Assembly: GCA_019635535.1 (NCBI GenBank)
Contig: JAHBZH010000001.1
Location: 2,508,995 to 2,572,994 of the forward strand
Source: Sphingomonas sp.
GTDB lineage: Bacteria > Pseudomonadota > Alphaproteobacteria > Sphingomonadales > Sphingomonadaceae
Direction of reading: 5' to 3'
DNA length: 64,000 bases
The notes under the pieces were generated by a model. That model was given only the letters and a program-made list of their open reading frames with translations. It searched no databases and was not told the origin of the DNA. Positions 43,658-52,887 of this stretch are shown here, piece after piece (position 1 is the first letter of the stretch; the number at the start of each line of letters is the position of its first letter). The translations under genes were made by a program, and so were the position numbers.

Positions 43658-44711
43658 CGACGCCCGCCGGACATTCGCCGTCGCGCCGGCCGCTGACGCT
43701 GCCGACATCGAGAATGATCTTGGCGCGGCGGGAGAAAGTGAGCGCCTGCCAGCGCCCGCTATTGCCGATCGCGGTGCGGCTGCGCAGGAAGGTGAGGTGG
43801 AGGAGCTCGTACTGCTCCGGATCGATCCGGCCCCAATCGATCAGGCAGCTCCATTGCTCCACGTTCCAGGCATAGTCGCGCACGATCCCGTCCTGGTCGA
43901 TCGTCTCGGCGATGGCCTGATACCAGGCGAAGATCGCGCGCAGCCGCGGCCAGCGTTCCGCCGGGGGCATCGCCGCGAGCCTGGCGCGCAGCCGGGCGAT
44001 GTCCTCGTTCGGGGGAAGCCGCGTCTGCTGCACCACGGTGTCGATCGCCCAGCGTATCTTGCGCATGGTGATCGCTTCGGCGGGGAACAGCCGCAGCAGC
44101 TCGTCGCGGACGAACAGCAGCCGCCGGACATAGGCGTCCACCTGCACCTGCAACATGGCGTCGCTCTCGAAGATCGCGGTCAATTCGGTTGTCAGCACAG
44201 GATGGAGCCGTCCTTGCGCATCATGCGCCGCGAGGATTCGTGCCCGGCACGCTTCGCGTACCGGCACCGCGAGGCAATCCCGCGAGAACAGGAGGGAGCC
44301 GTAAACCGGAGCGAGCATGGCGAGCACCTCCCGGAAGCGCCGGCGCGAGCCGAAGCCGTCCCGCCACCGTTCCAGCACCGGTTGCAGGCTGCCGGTGCCG
44401 TAATTCCATTGCGCCATGCCGACCGAGATGAGCTGGCTGTCGAAATTGCCGACCGGCATCGCCCAGCAGCCCATCGTCTCCGGAATCGCGGTCTCCGCCA
44501 TCCGCTCGAAGATCGCGCCCCGGTCCAGCCCGATGCCGGCAAGCCGCGCGGCGGCGGCGGGGTCGATCCGGATGAACCGCGCATCGCCGACCCGGCGGCA
44601 CGTTTCCGCTCTTTCGGCGACCGTTTGACCCTGCACGGCAGGCGCGAGCACTAGGCTCGCGAACGACATGGCCATGAGGGTCGGGAACGGCGTGATCGCG
44701 GGACGAGCCAT
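43608..44711 (-). CDS. Exported protein, possibly lysozyme-like fold; function unknown
   Basis: 367 aa from the ATG at 44711 (signal FPTLMAMSFASLVLAPAVQG). The segment PETMGCWAMPVGNFDSQLIS then GMAQWNYGTGSLQPVLERW has a Glu, and a G-x2-Q-W-N-x-G-x-G-x-L-Q-P pattern that recalls chitosanase or lysozyme-superfamily proteins, but I cannot assign a family. Six Cys residues are spread through the mature part. The C-terminal tail is Pro/Ala-rich and encoded opposite the end of fghA. A frame extension upstream to 44783 exists but would bury the signal peptide. Confidence 0.75.
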   Translation of the reverse strand: MARPAITPFPTLMAMSFASLVLAPAVQGQTVAERAETCRRVGDARFIRIDPAAAARLAGIGLDRGAIFERMAETAIPETMGCWAMPVGNFDSQLISVGMAQWNYGTGSLQPVLERWRDGFGSRRRFREVLAMLAPVYGSLLFSRDCLAVPVREACRARILAAHDAQGRLHPVLTTELTAIFESDAMLQVQVDAYVRRLLFVRDELLRLFPAEAITMRKIRWAIDTVVQQTRLPPNEDIARLRARLAAMPPAERWPRLRAIFAWYQAIAETIDQDGIVRDYAWNVEQWSCLIDWGRIDPEQYELLHLTFLRSRTAIGNSGRWQALTFSRRAKIILDVGSVSGRRDGECPAGVATAPPAAPRASADGRP

Positions 44712-44764
44712 GCCAAATCCTAGCCCAGCCGCGCGCGCATGACATTCCCCAAATGTCGGATAGG

Positions 44765-44799
44765 AAAAACCCCGCCGCAGCAATGCCTTGGCGGGGTTT
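44765..44799 (-). terminator. Rho-independent terminator of the tRNA-Val gene
   Basis: On the minus strand ACCCCGCC, an 13-base loop region and GGCGGGG are followed by TTTTTCC (stem 44770-44776 with 44790-44796). It starts 4-7 bases after the tRNA 3' end, so it ends the tRNA transcript before the downstream gene. Confidence 0.85.
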
Positions 44800-44802
44800 A
44801 GA

Positions 44803-44877
44803 TGGTGGGCGTGGCAAGGATTGAACTTGCGACCCCTGCGATGTCAACACAGTGCTCTACCACTGAGCTACACGCCC
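44803..44877 (-). tRNA. tRNA-Val (anticodon GAC)
   Basis: Cloverleaf on the minus strand: acceptor GGGCGTG (from 44877) pairs with CACGCCC, D-stem GCTC/GAGC, anticodon stem CTGTG/CGCAG with loop TTGACAT (GAC), T-stem GCAAG/CTTGC with loop TTCAATC, discriminator A and an encoded CCA (44803-44805). 75 nucleotides in total. It reads GTC codons. Confidence 0.97.
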
Positions 44878-44946
44878 ACAAGGGTTCCGGCCGTGGCCAG
44901 GGGCCGCGATGTAGCGAGGGGCGCGGCGCCGCGCAACCCCGCTTGA

Positions 44947-45351
44947 TCACAGCTTGCCGTGCTCGTCCTCGCTGAGGAACAAGCGCTCCACCTCGGCGAC
45001 CAGGTCCTTGAGATGGAAGGGCTTGGAGAGCACCCGCGCGTCGGGGGTCTTGCGCCCGGCCTTCAGCGCCACGGCGGCGAAGCCGGTGATGAACATGACG
45101 CGGATGTCGGGCGCGATCGCGGCGGCCTTCTGCGCCAGCTCGATCCCGTCCATTTCCGGCATCACGATGTCGGTGAGCAGCAGATCGAAGCTTTCGCGCT
45201 CCAGCAGCGGCAGCGCCGCCGTGCCGCGATCGACCGCCGTCACCTTGTAGCCCACCCGTTCCAGCGCGCGGGCGAGATAGACGCGCATCGAATCGTCGTC
45301 CTCCGCGAGGAGGATGCTGAGGCCGAGATGGATTTTGCCGGGCTGTTCCAC
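44947..45351 (-). CDS. CpdR-like single-domain response regulator
   Basis: About 134 aa from a GTG at 45351 (VEQPGKIHLG); no start has a strong ribosome binding site and the true N-terminus may be closer to the LLAEDD strand. Receiver features: LLAEDDDSM acidic pair, LLLTDIVMPEMDG with phosphoacceptor Asp61, FITGF Thr, and LSKPF Lys. Relatives of Caulobacter CpdR, which steers ClpXP proteolysis in the cell cycle, share the RALERVGYKVTAVDRG pattern. There is no kinase nearby. Divergent from the next gene. Confidence 0.85.
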   Translation of the reverse strand: MEQPGKIHLGLSILLAEDDDSMRVYLARALERVGYKVTAVDRGTAALPLLERESFDLLLTDIVMPEMDGIELAQKAAAIAPDIRVMFITGFAAVALKAGRKTPDARVLSKPFHLKDLVAEVERLFLSEDEHGKL

Positions 45352-45445
45352 GCGCAGGCTTATGCGCGAATTCCCGCCCCGTTTCCAGCACCCGTGCACG
45401 GGGCGATTGCACCTGTCCCAGCCTGGCTCTACTTTCGTACCGCAC

Positions 45446-46303
45446 ATGACCGTCGCCGCCGACCCCCCCTTCCTGCGCATCGGGCCCGAACGGCCGGCAT
45501 CGCCGGTCGTGATCTCGGTGCCGCATGCCGGCCGCGCCTATCGCGCGGACCTGTTGCTGGCGGCACGGGTCGAACGGTCCGCGCTGGAACTGCTCGAGGA
45601 CCGCTATGCCGACCGGCTCGTCTGGCAGGCGACCGAAATCGGCGCGACCGCCTTCATCGCCCGCGCGCCGCGCGCCGAGATCGACCTCAACCGCGAGGAG
45701 CGCGAGATCGACGCGGCGCTGGTGACGCCGCCGCTGGCCTCGGCGAGCGTGATCCCTTCGCAGCGCGCACGGGGCGGCATCGGCCTGATCCCGTCGCGGA
45801 TCGCCGGGCACGGCCCGATCTGGCGCGGCCGCATCCCCCGCGACGAGCTGACGCGCCGGATCGTGGAAATCCACCGCCCCTATCACGCCGCGCTCGACGC
45901 GGCGCTGCGGGCGGCGCGCGATCGCTTCGGAGGAGCCATCCTGCTGGACTGCCATTCGATGCCGCCGGGCGCGGGCGGAGGGGCAGCAATCGTGTTCGGC
46001 GATTGCCACGGCATCACGATCGCGCCGGACCTGCTCGACGCCGCGCTGGCGACGACGCGCGCCCGGGGTTTCGCCGCCGCGGTCAACGCGCCTTATGCCG
46101 GCGGCTATATCGTCACCCATCACGGCAGGCCGGAGCGCGCCATCCACGCGCTTCAGATCGAGATCGATCGCGCCGCCTATCTCGACGCCGCCGCACGCGA
46201 GCCCGGGCCCGGCTTCGCCGACATTTGCACCCTGGTCGCCGCCGTCGCGGAGGCATTGGGAACGCGGTTGCTCGGCGCGGCCGAGCCGCTCGCGGCCGAA
46301 TGA
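45446..46303 (+). CDS. N-formylglutamate amidohydrolase
   Basis: 285 aa from the ATG at 45446. Conserved FGase blocks: ISVPHAGRAY, EDRYADRLVW, ATAFIARAPRAEIDLNREER (read in parts), LLDCHSMPP with metal-binding residues and QIEIDRAAYLD. It releases glutamate from N-formylglutamate in histidine breakdown or a related amide. No hut genes are adjacent, so the pathway link is only by family. Earlier in-frame codons overlap the response regulator and are not used. Confidence 0.9.
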   Translation: MTVAADPPFLRIGPERPASPVVISVPHAGRAYRADLLLAARVERSALELLEDRYADRLVWQATEIGATAFIARAPRAEIDLNREEREIDAALVTPPLASASVIPSQRARGGIGLIPSRIAGHGPIWRGRIPRDELTRRIVEIHRPYHAALDAALRAARDRFGGAILLDCHSMPPGAGGGAAIVFGDCHGITIAPDLLDAALATTRARGFAAAVNAPYAGGYIVTHHGRPERAIHALQIEIDRAAYLDAAAREPGPGFADICTLVAAVAEALGTRLLGAAEPLAAE

Positions 46304-46310
46304 GCCCGAT

Positions 46311-46342
46311 AAAAAGACCGCCTCACGAAAATCGCGAGGCGG
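46311..46342 (-). terminator. Rho-independent terminator, distal to sapC
   Basis: On the minus strand CCGCCTCGCGA and TCGTGAGGCGG (one G-U) close a 3-base loop and are followed by TCTTTTTATC. It lies between sapC and the convergent amidohydrolase gene, and the same stem on the plus strand follows that gene's stop by 14 bases. Confidence 0.8.
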
Positions 46343-46459
46343 CCAGGTTCAGGGAGGGCACCTCGAAACGAGGTGCGTCGCGCCGCCGCAAAGGGGGGGA
46401 ATACGACGACGCGATCTTTTAAGTGGGTGGGATTGGCCGGATTTCAATAGCTGGATGCA

Positions 46460-46493
46460 ACGCAAATCGCCCGGCCCCATGCGAGGCCGGGCG
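46460..46493 (-). terminator. Hairpin directly after sapC
   Basis: CGCCCGGCC (46468-46476) pairs perfectly with GGCCGGGCG (46485-46493) around an 8-base loop. On the minus strand ATTTGCGTT follows. It lies 30 bases after the sapC stop and may act with the distal terminator at 46311. Confidence 0.6.
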
Positions 46494-46522
46494 ACGAACG
46501 CATGTGCGATCCGACCGCCGGA

Positions 46523-47308
46523 TCAGGCGCTGGCGGGCTCCGGCTGGGGCATCTGGGCGGGCACCTTGCCCAGCATCATCTGCCGCCCGAAAATGTCGCG
46601 GATCTGCGGCAGCGAGAAGAGATGGGCCATCAATAGCGGCAGGATGCCGTTCTGGTTGATCTTGCGCAGCTGGTCGCCGTTCATGTCGTGCAGCTTGTCC
46701 TCCGCGATCATCTGGAAGCCGCGGTAGACGAAGGGCTGATCATTGTCGCCGGCCTGGATCGACACTTCGCCGTCGATCAGCAGGTCCAGATTCTTGAGCT
46801 CGGCCATGAAGGCGTTGGTGCGCTGCGCCGACATCTCGAAATCCTCGCAGAATTTCAGGATGGCGTTGAGCTGCTCGGTCGGCTTGTCGCCGTCGAACAG
46901 CGCCTCGCCCTCGCCCCCCTCGCCGATCAGGTCGCTGGTCGGATCGAAGCACAGCGACAATTCCTCCGCGTCGGGCTGAAGCCGGGCGAGCAGATAGGGA
47001 TAGCGGCGCACATAGGCCGGAACGTAGAACGGATTGAACGGCGCGCCTTCCTCATCGACGAACACGTTGACGCCTTCGTTGAGGCCGAGCAGCGCGAGCG
47101 GAACCGGATTGTCTCCGGCCGAAAAGACGATCGGATAATAACGCTGGGCGTGGACGAATTCGTCGATCGTCAACGGCACGGCATGGACATTGGCGAAGAA
47201 AGGCGCCTTCTCGTTCGGGCGGTTGCGATAGCCGCCATGGACGGTGCTCTGAAGCGGCAGAAGATCCTTGTAGAGGACCGGAAGTGTGGCCGGCGGCTGC
47301 GACGCCAT
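46523..47308 (-). CDS. SapC family protein
   Basis: 261 aa, end to end like the SapC family found in many alphaproteobacteria: LYKDLLPLQSTVHGGYRN, FANVHAVPLTIDEFVHAQ, YYPIVFSAGDNPVPLALLGL, and FYVPAYVRRYPYLLA. The name derives from an S-layer locus of Campylobacter but a direct S-layer role here is not shown. The protein is soluble and without signal. A ribosome binding site (GATGGAG) precedes the ATG, and two hairpins follow the stop. Confidence 0.93.
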   Translation of the reverse strand: MASQPPATLPVLYKDLLPLQSTVHGGYRNRPNEKAPFFANVHAVPLTIDEFVHAQRYYPIVFSAGDNPVPLALLGLNEGVNVFVDEEGAPFNPFYVPAYVRRYPYLLARLQPDAEELSLCFDPTSDLIGEGGEGEALFDGDKPTEQLNAILKFCEDFEMSAQRTNAFMAELKNLDLLIDGEVSIQAGDNDQPFVYRGFQMIAEDKLHDMNGDQLRKINQNGILPLLMAHLFSLPQIRDIFGRQMMLGKVPAQMPQPEPASA

Positions 47309-47392
47309 GTGAAATCTCCATCGAAGCTGTGGGAGCGGCCAGCCGGGGCAAGCCGCGAATTCAAGCGCATCCGTCTATGAGCGGCGCGGCAT

Positions 47393-48865
47393 TTAGGCAA
47401 GCCTGTCCTGAGCGAACCCGAAGGGCCCGTCCCGAGCTTCGCCATCCGGCACGAGCTTGCCGGGGTTCATGATCCCGGCCGGATCGATCGCCCGCTTGAT
47501 CGCGCGCAAGGCGCCGAGCCGGGCCGCGCCGCCCAGCCGGGCGAATTCGGCGAGCTTCATCTGGCCGATGCCGTGCTCGGCCGAGATCGAGCCGCCGGCT
47601 GCGGTGACGAGATCGTGGACGAAGACGGTGATCGCCGTCCCGTCCTGCGCCAGCCAGCCCGGCCCGGCTCCGCCCGGCGCCATCACGTTGAAATGGATGT
47701 TGCCGTCGCCGAGATGGCCGAAGGCGTTGACCCGCGTGCCCGGAAAGCGCGCCTCCACGGCCGCCGCGCCCGCCTCGACGAAGCCGGCCATGTCGGCGAC
47801 GGCGACCGAGATGTCGTGCTTGGCGGCCGGGCCGGCGGCCTTCTCTCCCTCGGCGATCGCCTCGCGCAGCCGCCACAAAGCCTCGGCCTGCGCCTCGCTC
47901 GCCGCTATCGTCGCGTCGGCGGCGATGCCCGTTTCGAACGCGGCCCGCAGCGCCTCGTAGAGCGCGGCGTCGGGCGGCGGCGCCGATACCGGCGCGGTCG
48001 CCTCGATCAGCGCATACCAGGGGTGAGACGCCGCCAGCGGATCGCGCGTGCCCGGCACATGGGCCAGCACCAGATCGAGCGAGCGGCGGGGCACCAGCTC
48101 GAAACTCTCCACCGCGTCGCCGGCCGCCGCCTCGACATGACGCAGCAGCCGCATCGCGGCCGTGGGGCTCGCCAGCCCGACCCAGGCCACCACCCGCGCG
48201 CCGATCGCCGGCTCCAGGCGCAGGCTGGCGGCGGTAACGATACCGAGCGTGCCCTCCGCGCCGATCAGAAGCTGGCCGAGATCGTAGCCGCGATTGTCCT
48301 TCTTGAGCGCGGTCAGCCCTTCGAACAGGCTGCCGTCCGGCAGCACCGCCTCGATCCCCAGGACGAGCCGGCGCATATTGCCGAAGCGCAGCACCTGCGT
48401 GCCGCCGGCATTGGTCGAGACGAGGCCGCCGATCGTCGCCGAACCCCTGGCGCCGAGCGAGAGCGGGAAGCGGCGCCCGGCGGCAAGCGCCGCGTCATGC
48501 AGATCGGCGAGGATCACGCCCGCTTCGCACACCGCCAGCCCCGCCTCGGCATCGAGCGCGCGGATGCGGTTCATGCGCCGCAGGGACACGATCACCGCCG
48601 CGCCCGATCCGTCCGGCGTCGCGCCGCCGACCATCGACGTGTTGCCGCCCTGCGGCACCAAAGCGACTCGTTCCGCGGCGCACAGCCGGACGATCTCCGC
48701 CGCCTCCTCGCGGCTGGCGGGCGAGAGCAAGGCCGCCGCCCTGCCGTGAAAACGCCCGCGCCAATCGGTCAGCCAGGGCGCCATCGCGCCGGGATCGGCG
48801 GTGAAGCCCTTCGGCCCGAGCAGCGCCCGGAGCCTGTCGATCAGCGAGGGTGACGGATCCGCCAT
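47393..48865 (-). CDS. FAD-linked 2-hydroxyacid oxidase (GlcD / D-2-hydroxyglutarate dehydrogenase type)
   Basis: 490 aa. FAD-binding PP-loop VPQGGNTSMVGGATPDGSG, GGLVSTNAGGTQVLRFGNM, YDLGQLLIGAEGTLGIVT, and the C-terminal metal/substrate motifs HLGDGNIHFNV and SAEHGIGQMK. The enzyme oxidises D-2-hydroxyacids such as D-lactate or D-2-hydroxyglutarate. The last residues (GPFGFAQDRLA) are encoded by an intergenic-repeat sequence, so the natural C-terminus is probably near the KLVPDGE segment. A small secreted-protein gene is divergent. Confidence 0.92.
   Translation of the reverse strand: MADPSPSLIDRLRALLGPKGFTADPGAMAPWLTDWRGRFHGRAAALLSPASREEAAEIVRLCAAERVALVPQGGNTSMVGGATPDGSGAAVIVSLRRMNRIRALDAEAGLAVCEAGVILADLHDAALAAGRRFPLSLGARGSATIGGLVSTNAGGTQVLRFGNMRRLVLGIEAVLPDGSLFEGLTALKKDNRGYDLGQLLIGAEGTLGIVTAASLRLEPAIGARVVAWVGLASPTAAMRLLRHVEAAAGDAVESFELVPRRSLDLVLAHVPGTRDPLAASHPWYALIEATAPVSAPPPDAALYEALRAAFETGIAADATIAASEAQAEALWRLREAIAEGEKAAGPAAKHDISVAVADMAGFVEAGAAAVEARFPGTRVNAFGHLGDGNIHFNVMAPGGAGPGWLAQDGTAITVFVHDLVTAAGGSISAEHGIGQMKLAEFARLGGAARLGALRAIKRAIDPAGIMNPGKLVPDGEARDGPFGFAQDRLA
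47395..47431. repeat. Intergenic repeat fragment absorbed into a gene end
   Basis: GCAAGCCTGTCCTGAGCGAA followed by CCCGAAGGGCCC belongs to the common CTTCGGG-TTCGCTCAGGACAGGCTT repeat type of high-GC proteobacteria. It provides the last ten or so codons and the stop of the oxidase gene. Confidence 0.6.
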
Positions 48866-48957
48866 GGCCCCGGGATAATCGCCCTGCCCGCACGGGGCAA
48901 TTCATCGGTCGTTCAACTTGTTGTGGTGTATCCCGGCCCCTTCATGGAGGCAGACCG

Positions 48958-49401
48958 TTGATCCTGGCGGGGGCAGCCGCCCTGCTGATGCTCGTCTCCT
49001 GGGGCGGCGGCGGAGAGGCGCGCGTCAAGCGCGCCCAATCGGAGAGCTTCACGGTCGAGCAACGGATCATCGTGCGGATACCGCGCACCAGCACGCCGCG
49101 GGGCATCGCCACAAGGCCGGTCGCCTGGCGCGAAGGGCGCGGCCAGCGCTGCGTGGCGGCGCGGCGGATCGTCGGCGCCGGCCTGCTCGGCCCGAACAGC
49201 GTCGATCTCGTCCTCAGCGACGACACCCGCGTGCGCGCCATGCTCGGCCGGCGCTGTCCGGCGCTCGATTTCTACCGGGGCTTTTACGTGTCGGCGAGCG
49301 AGGACGGCCGCATCTGCGCCGATCGCGACACGATCCGTTCGCGCAGCGGCGCCGAATGCGAGATCGACCAGTTCCGCATCCTCCATCCCGTCGCGGAGTA
49401 G
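48958..49401 (+). CDS. Small secreted protein of unknown function, TTG start
   Basis: 147 aa from a TTG at 48958, chosen because GGAGG lies seven bases upstream and translation gives a signal peptide at once (ILAGAAALLMLVSWGGGGEA). The mature part has four Cys (RCVAAR, GRRCPAL, GRICAD, AECEID) that could form two disulfides, an Arg-rich central region and a short C-terminus. No family recognised. An ATG codon a few residues in would truncate the signal. It ends 100 bases before the helicase gene. Confidence 0.75.
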   Translation: MILAGAAALLMLVSWGGGGEARVKRAQSESFTVEQRIIVRIPRTSTPRGIATRPVAWREGRGQRCVAARRIVGAGLLGPNSVDLVLSDDTRVRAMLGRRCPALDFYRGFYVSASEDGRICADRDTIRSRSGAECEIDQFRILHPVAE

Positions 49402-49501
49402 GACAGTTCAAAGCCCCTTTGCTTGACAAAAGCCCGCCGCTTGGCCCAAGCGGCGCAGTGAAGCGCCCTCGCCCCGGCGGGCCGCATATCCCGGAACACG
49501 C

Positions 49502-50857
49502 ATGACCTTCGCCGATCTCGGCCTTTCCGACGAATTGCTCCGCGCCGTGACCGAGGCGGGCTACGACACGCCCACCCCGATCCAACGCCAAGCCATCCCG
49601 TCCGTCCTGATGATGCGCGATCTGATCGGCATCGCCCAGACCGGCACCGGCAAGACCGCCGCCTTCGTGCTGCCGATGATCGACATATTGGGCCAGGGCC
49701 GCAGCCGGGCGCGGATGCCGCGCTCGCTGATCCTGGAGCCGACCCGCGAGCTCGCCATGCAGGTCGCGGAGAATTTCGAGAAGTACGGCAAGTATCACAA
49801 GCTCAACATGGCGCTGCTGATCGGCGGCACGAACATGGCCGACCAGATCAAGAAGCTGGAAAAGGGCGTCGATGTGCTGATCGCCACGCCCGGGCGCCTG
49901 ATGGACCTGTTCGGGCGCGGCAAGATCCTGCTCACGGGGTGCACCCTGCTCGTCATCGACGAGGCGGACCGGATGCTCGACATGGGCTTCATCCCGGACA
50001 TCGAGGACATCTGTTCCAAGCTGCCGAACAACCGCCAGACCCTGCTCTTCTCCGCGACCATGCCGCCGGTGATCAAGAAGCTGGCCGACAAGTTCCTGAG
50101 CAATCCCAAGCAGATCGAGGTCGCGCGGCCCGCCACGGCAAACACGTCGATCGACCAGCGCATGCTGCGCGTCGATTCGCGCAAGAAGAAGGACGCGCTC
50201 GTCGAGCTGCTGCGCGGCGAGGCGATCAAGACCGCGATCATCTTCTGCAACCGCAAGACCGTGGTGCGCGAGCTGGCCACCAGCCTGAAGCGGCGCGGTT
50301 TCGCCGCCGGCCAGATCCACGGCGACATGGAACAGCCCGAGCGGATCGCCGAGCTGGCCCGCTTCAAGAGCGAGGAGATCAACATCCTGGTCGCCTCCGA
50401 CGTCGCCGCGCGCGGGCTCGACATCAAGGGCGTCAGCCACGTCTTCAACTATGACGTGCCCTGGCATCCCGACGATTATGTCCACCGCATCGGCCGCACC
50501 GGCCGGGCGGGACGCACCGGCGTCGCGATCACCCTGGTCGGCAAGGAGGATGTCGAGGCGATCGAGAATGTCCAGAAGCTGATCGGCACCAAGATCGCCG
50601 AGCTGGACGGCGCGCCTCAAGCGCCGGCGCGGGACGATGCCGGGCACGAGGCGCCGCGCGAAACATCTTCGCGGCGCAAGCGGGGCGAGCGCGGCGAGAA
50701 GAAAAAAGACGAGCCGCGCGCCGAGCGGCCCGCGCGCGTCACCCGCGAAGACCGGCGCCCCGCCCGCGCGCCGGAACCGACGGACGAGGCCGCTCTGGTC
50801 GACGAGGGCTGGAATGGTCCCGTGCCGGGCTTCCTGGGCAAGGGTTTCGGCGGCTAG
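49502..50857 (+). CDS. DEAD-box ATP-dependent RNA helicase (RhlE-like)
   Basis: 451 aa with Q-motif (TPIQRQAIP), I AQTGTGKT, Ia PTRELA, II DEAD, III SAT, IV IIFCNRK, V ARGLDI and VI HRIGRTGRAG. The last 90 residues are Arg/Lys/Glu-rich and disordered, as in RhlE-group helicases that act on rRNA assembly or with the degradosome. A CCGCTTG/CAAGCGG hairpin (49437-49453) lies in the leader. A DUF1289 gene follows after 2 bases. Confidence 0.95.
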   Translation: MTFADLGLSDELLRAVTEAGYDTPTPIQRQAIPSVLMMRDLIGIAQTGTGKTAAFVLPMIDILGQGRSRARMPRSLILEPTRELAMQVAENFEKYGKYHKLNMALLIGGTNMADQIKKLEKGVDVLIATPGRLMDLFGRGKILLTGCTLLVIDEADRMLDMGFIPDIEDICSKLPNNRQTLLFSATMPPVIKKLADKFLSNPKQIEVARPATANTSIDQRMLRVDSRKKKDALVELLRGEAIKTAIIFCNRKTVVRELATSLKRRGFAAGQIHGDMEQPERIAELARFKSEEINILVASDVAARGLDIKGVSHVFNYDVPWHPDDYVHRIGRTGRAGRTGVAITLVGKEDVEAIENVQKLIGTKIAELDGAPQAPARDDAGHEAPRETSSRRKRGERGEKKKDEPRAERPARVTREDRRPARAPEPTDEAALVDEGWNGPVPGFLGKGFGG

Positions 50858-50859
50858 AA

Positions 50860-51045
50860 ATGACGGCGGAGGCGGTGCCCTCCCCCTGCGTTCAGATCTG
50901 CACGCTCGATCCGGCCGGGACGCTCAGCCTCGGCTGCGGCCGCACGCTGGCCGAGATCGGCGAATGGGCGGCGGCATCGCCCGAACGGCAATGCGAAATC
51001 GTCGCCGCCGCGGCGGCAAGGCTTGCGGACGGCTTCAGCCGCTGA
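50860..51045 (+). CDS. DUF1289 small cysteine protein
   Basis: 61 aa: SPCVQICTLDP...SLGCGRTLAEIGEW is the DUF1289 pattern (PC-x3-C and C-x-GC-x-R-x4-EI-x-W), with four Cys that probably bind a metal or iron-sulfur cluster. Two bases separate it from the helicase stop, so it is in the same operon. Its last 11 bases overlap the end of the convergent dioxygenase gene. Function unknown. Confidence 0.9.
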   Translation: MTAEAVPSPCVQICTLDPAGTLSLGCGRTLAEIGEWAAASPERQCEIVAAAAARLADGFSR

Positions 51046-51679
51046 TCAGCACGATGTCCCAGGTGAAGCGCGCCGTGCCGTCGGCGGCGGCGCGCGCGGC
51101 GCGGGCGATCAACGCCGACGCGTCCGGTTGCTCCCGCAGCAATATGTCCGTCTCGTTCAGCGCCTCTCCGGGGAAATACATCTGTGTGGTCAGCCGGTCC
51201 TCGCGGCCGGCGATCTCGAAATGGATATGCGGCGTGCGCACCTGACTGCCCGGTCCGCCGATCGGATAGGCGCCCGGCTTGATCGTGAGCAGCCGGTAGC
51301 GGCCCTCCGCATCGGTCCGGATATGGCCGAATCCCTGGAAATGATCGTCCAGCGGCAGACCGCTCCCGTCGCTGGCATGGGCGTAGCGTCCGGCGGCATT
51401 GGCTTGCCAAACTTCGATCACTGCCCCGGCGACGGGCGCACCGCGCGCCGAAAGCACCTGGCCGGTCAGCTCGATCGCCATGCCGGCGGCACGGGCAGTG
51501 TGGCCGTCGATCAGCGTCAGATCGGCGTCATGATCGTCGGGCCGGCGCACCGGGTAGAATGGCCCCACCACCTGAAACGGCGTGGGCGTCAGTGCCGATG
51601 ATTGCGCGTAGGCGGCGCTCGCCACCAGACCGGACCCCGTCGCGATCTGCGCGATCGCCGCGCGTCGTGAAATCCGCAT
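51035..51679 (-). CDS. Intradiol ring-cleavage dioxygenase, Tat-exported
   Basis: 214 aa from the ATG at 51679. Twin-arginine leader (RISRRAAIAQIATGSG) and then the intradiol fold; the four non-haem Fe(III) ligands are recognisable as the Tyr in GRYAH, the Tyr in KPGAYP, and the two His of TPHIHFEI. Cytoplasmic protocatechuate or catechol dioxygenases lack such a signal, so this member would work outside the cytoplasm, perhaps on aromatic or lignin-derived diols. No pca or cat genes are nearby. Confidence 0.88.
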   Translation of the reverse strand: MRISRRAAIAQIATGSGLVASAAYAQSSALTPTPFQVVGPFYPVRRPDDHDADLTLIDGHTARAAGMAIELTGQVLSARGAPVAGAVIEVWQANAAGRYAHASDGSGLPLDDHFQGFGHIRTDAEGRYRLLTIKPGAYPIGGPGSQVRTPHIHFEIAGREDRLTTQMYFPGEALNETDILLREQPDASALIARAARAAADGTARFTWDIVLISG

Positions 51680-51747
51680 GCCCCGACTCCCCCAAATCGT
51701 TGCGAAGGCGTGAGGATACGCCTTTGCCCAAGGGGCCACAATCGGAT

Positions 51748-52881
<1,134 letters not shown>

Positions 52882-52887
52882 CTAGGC

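Noticed and set aside
49423..49451. Sigma70 promoter before the DEAD-box gene (TTGACA)
   Set aside because: A perfect -35 is present but no acceptable -10 at 16-18 bases; the region there is the CCGCTTG/CAAGCGG hairpin.
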